Source: Pedobacter mendelii (GTDB lineage Bacteria > Bacteroidota > Bacteroidia > Sphingobacteriales > Sphingobacteriaceae). From it: 64,000 nt of DNA. Positions 62,463 to 64,000 of this stretch are shown here, in pieces. The stretch covers positions 1 through 64,000 of the forward strand of contig NZ_BMDJ01000008.1 in assembly GCF_014635725.1 (NCBI RefSeq). The letters run 5' to 3'. The notes under the pieces were generated by a model. The model worked only from the letters and a program-made list of their open reading frames with translations. It was not told where the DNA came from and made no database searches. Numbering within the stretch: the first letter of the stretch is position 1; the number at the start of each line of letters is the position of its first letter. The position numbers and the translations under genes were made by a program.

Positions 62463-62530
62463 CTTGATACTAAATACTTGATACCTGATACTTGATACCT
62501 AATACCTGATACTAAATACCTGATACTAAA
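62463..62530. repeat. Heptad-periodic tandem array, TTGATAC family, ending at a start codon
   Basis: Nine complete in-register 7-base units from 62463 to 62525, all fitting CYTRATA or CTAAATA (CTTGATA, CTAAATA, CCTGATA, CCTAATA), then CTAAA up to the ATG at 62531. The unit is the reverse complement of the one at 37667. The array occupies the whole position where promoter and ribosome-binding site would be expected. Confidence 0.95.
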
Positions 62531-63208
62531 ATGAACGTTTTAATAGTTGAAGATGAAAAAAGCCTGGCGCTTGAAATGGATGAATTTTTAAGCAATGAAG
62601 GTTTCATTGTAGAACATGCCTGGAAAAAATCATCTGCTGAAGAGAAAATTTTTGTAAACAGTTACGACTTTATTTTATTGGATTTAGGTTTGCCAGACGG
62701 AGATGGTTTTGAGGTTTTAAAACAATTAAAATCGTTAAAAGACAGAGATGATGCGGTTATTATTTTAACAGCAAGAAGTGCGGTTGATGACCGTATAAAA
62801 GGTTTGGATGAAGGTGCCGATGATTACCTGCCAAAACCTTTTTCTTTAAATGAGCTTTTAGCCAGAATGCATGCCATTATCCGTAGAAAACATAAGCTTG
62901 AAAAAAATGAAGTAAACATCCACGGTTTTTTACTGAACATTCAAAATAGAACTGTTTCCTTTGCCGATGAAAGATTAAACCTCACAAAAAAAGAATTCGA
63001 AATTTTTAATTACTTAGTGCTAAACAAAAACCGTGTTGTTTCCAGAATGAATTTAACGGAGCATGTATGGGGCGATATTCTGGAAGTAAATTCAGATTCT
63101 AACTTTGTTGATGTTCATGTTAAAAATCTTCGAAAAAAATTAGCTGCGGTTAACTCAACCGATTGGTTTGAAACCGTAAGAAGCATTGGATATAGAATAA
63201 ATTGTTAA
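62531..63208 (+). CDS. OmpR-family response regulator
   Basis: 225 residues. The receiver domain has the phosphorylated Asp51 (FILLDLGLPDGDGF), Thr80 and Lys102 (YLPKPF); the C-terminal winged-helix DNA-binding domain contains LTKKEFEIFNYLVLNKNRVVSR and VDVHVKNLRKKL. It would control genes in response to the sensor kinase that follows 114 bases later on the same strand. The ATG immediately follows a heptad array. Confidence 0.96.
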   Translation: MNVLIVEDEKSLALEMDEFLSNEGFIVEHAWKKSSAEEKIFVNSYDFILLDLGLPDGDGFEVLKQLKSLKDRDDAVIILTARSAVDDRIKGLDEGADDYLPKPFSLNELLARMHAIIRRKHKLEKNEVNIHGFLLNIQNRTVSFADERLNLTKKEFEIFNYLVLNKNRVVSRMNLTEHVWGDILEVNSDSNFVDVHVKNLRKKLAAVNSTDWFETVRSIGYRINC

Positions 63209-63211
63209 ATA

Positions 63212-63246
63212 GTGGGAAGTCCGATGTCGGAGGTCAGAAGCTTAGG
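63212..63246. repeat. Heptad array, GAC family (third copy)
   Basis: GTGGGAA, GTCCGAT, GTCGGAG, GTCAGAA and GCTTAGG are consecutive 7-base units; on the minus strand they read as GAC heptads like those at 40753 and 40850. It lies 4 bases after the response regulator stop codon. Confidence 0.75.
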
Positions 63247-63321
63247 GGTCTACATAATCCTTAAATCGGAATAATCATCTGCCGAAGACTAAATTAATTA
63301 ATGTTGCATCTTTCATAAAAA

Positions 63322-64000
63322 ATGAAGTTACAAGTCAAGTTTTCATTATATAATGCCATCACTAAAATTGCAATTATTTTAGTTTTAGGGGCAATTATAT
63401 TATTCTCACTTGATAAAATCGCTTATAATCAATTAGATAATCGCCTGATAAAGAAAAAGGGGAAAATTATTAAAAATCTAAACGATGCAGAAATTGATAG
63501 TTTACTAAGCAACGAACAAACTTTTACCGATTATAATATATTAAAAGAAGAATTTATTATCCTAACGGATATATCTGATAACCTGGTAGATTCTACAGCT
63601 AAAATAATTACCGAAAAGCGGGAAATTGAAGGTGATGTTGAATTTTACAGAATTTTGAATTACAAATTTCTTTACCACAAAAATTGGTATAAATTGGAAC
63701 TGGGTGAAAGTATGACCTCTTTACAATCCATTAAAAACTCCATCAGGTTTTATATGTTAGTTGTGCTTGTGGCTTCATTGGTTGTTACTTTACTAACCGA
63801 TTTTGCATTTACAAATTTTTTACTCAAACCTTTCTACTTAATTATTGATAAGAAAATTAATAAAGTAGATGATCCAGCACATTTTAACTATCAAAATATT
63901 CATACAAATACAGATGATTTTAAAATTTTAGATAATAGCATAAACTCTTTAATGCGAAAAATAAATAATCTTTTTGCATTAGAAAAACAATTTATTGCAA
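63322..64000 (+). CDS. Sensor histidine kinase, N-terminal part (cut by the window end)
   Basis: At least 226 residues, open at the window end. Two membrane helices (about 11-30 and 142-163) enclose a roughly 110-residue periplasmic sensor domain. The cytoplasmic part begins near residue 164, and the last residues visible, LFALEKQFIA, match the start of a dimerisation/phosphoacceptor helix, with the histidine just outside the window. It pairs with the OmpR-family regulator upstream. Ligand unknown. Confidence 0.88.
   Translation, partial: MKLQVKFSLYNAITKIAIILVLGAIILFSLDKIAYNQLDNRLIKKKGKIIKNLNDAEIDSLLSNEQTFTDYNILKEEFIILTDISDNLVDSTAKIITEKREIEGDVEFYRILNYKFLYHKNWYKLELGESMTSLQSIKNSIRFYMLVVLVASLVVTLLTDFAFTNFLLKPFYLIIDKKINKVDDPAHFNYQNIHTNTDDFKILDNSINSLMRKINNLFALEKQFIA

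Noticed and set aside
1..64000. tRNA, rRNA, tmRNA or replication origin
   Set aside because: I saw no cloverleaf-like T-loop sequences, rRNA stretches or DnaA-box clusters, although a systematic structural scan was not possible by eye.

Overview
The window is 64 kb of chromosome from a low-GC Bacteroidetes, most likely Sphingobacteriaceae and close to Pedobacter (inference from gene content and order; no rRNA is present to confirm it). Support comes from a PorT protein and a protein with a type IX secretion sorting domain, Bacteroidetes-type promoter boxes TAnnTTTG just before many start codons, weak Shine-Dalgarno signals, and the cluster hydrolase-CBS-nadK-barrel-uppS-bamA-ompH-ompH-murI.

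Layout. 1-8 kb: an octamer tandem repeat, a DbpA-type RNA helicase, a YkuK-type RNase H-like protein, secreted thioredoxin, SRPBCC and DUF4468-like proteins, an ammonium transporter with a partner outer-membrane barrel, and a TIGR01212 radical SAM enzyme. 8.1-9.7 kb: a small accessory patch with a HigB/HigA-like toxin-antitoxin pair, whose toxin lacks a normal start codon, and an FMN reductase. 9.9-17.7 kb: two amino acid permeases, a membrane pyrophosphatase, a porin and a MarC protein. 17.9-28.5 kb, mostly minus strand: RsmB-like methyltransferase, a lipoprotein, guaA, dCMP deaminase, a FucP-type sugar transporter, LysE exporter, secreted thioredoxin-fold protein and a PurF-like amidotransferase. 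28.6-37.6 kb: murI and the envelope-biogenesis cluster (two Skp/OmpH chaperones, BamA, UppS, an outer-membrane barrel, NadK, CBS protein, hydrolase). 37.8-44.2 kb: YqeY, a short-chain dehydrogenase, PorT-UbiE, EngB, UbiA-type prenyltransferase, M3 peptidase. 44.2-54.4 kb: a TonB-receptor-like outer-membrane protein bracketed by palindromic repeats, Bcr-type efflux pump, a long cationic amino acid permease, a REP-associated tyrosine transposase, Kup with a coupled small membrane protein, and a T9SS cargo protein. 54.4-64 kb: FAH-family enzyme, M23 peptidase, Bcp peroxidase, split transketolase, an ECF sigma / membrane partner / Spy-like operon, class III aminotransferase and a two-component system cut by the window end.

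The genes are mostly housekeeping and transport. The unusual content is in the gaps. Several intergenic regions hold imperfect tandem arrays with a strict 7-bp period, in at least two sequence families that occur in both orientations and often end right at a start codon or promoter. There are also a telomere-like TTTAGGG array, a hairpin family whose stems differ between copies yet still pair, REP-like palindromes bracketing or embedded in genes, and a 9-G tract beside an efflux-pump promoter. No tRNA, rRNA, CRISPR array, prophage or replication origin was recognised. Membrane-segment counts and family assignments come from reading the sequence, not from searches.
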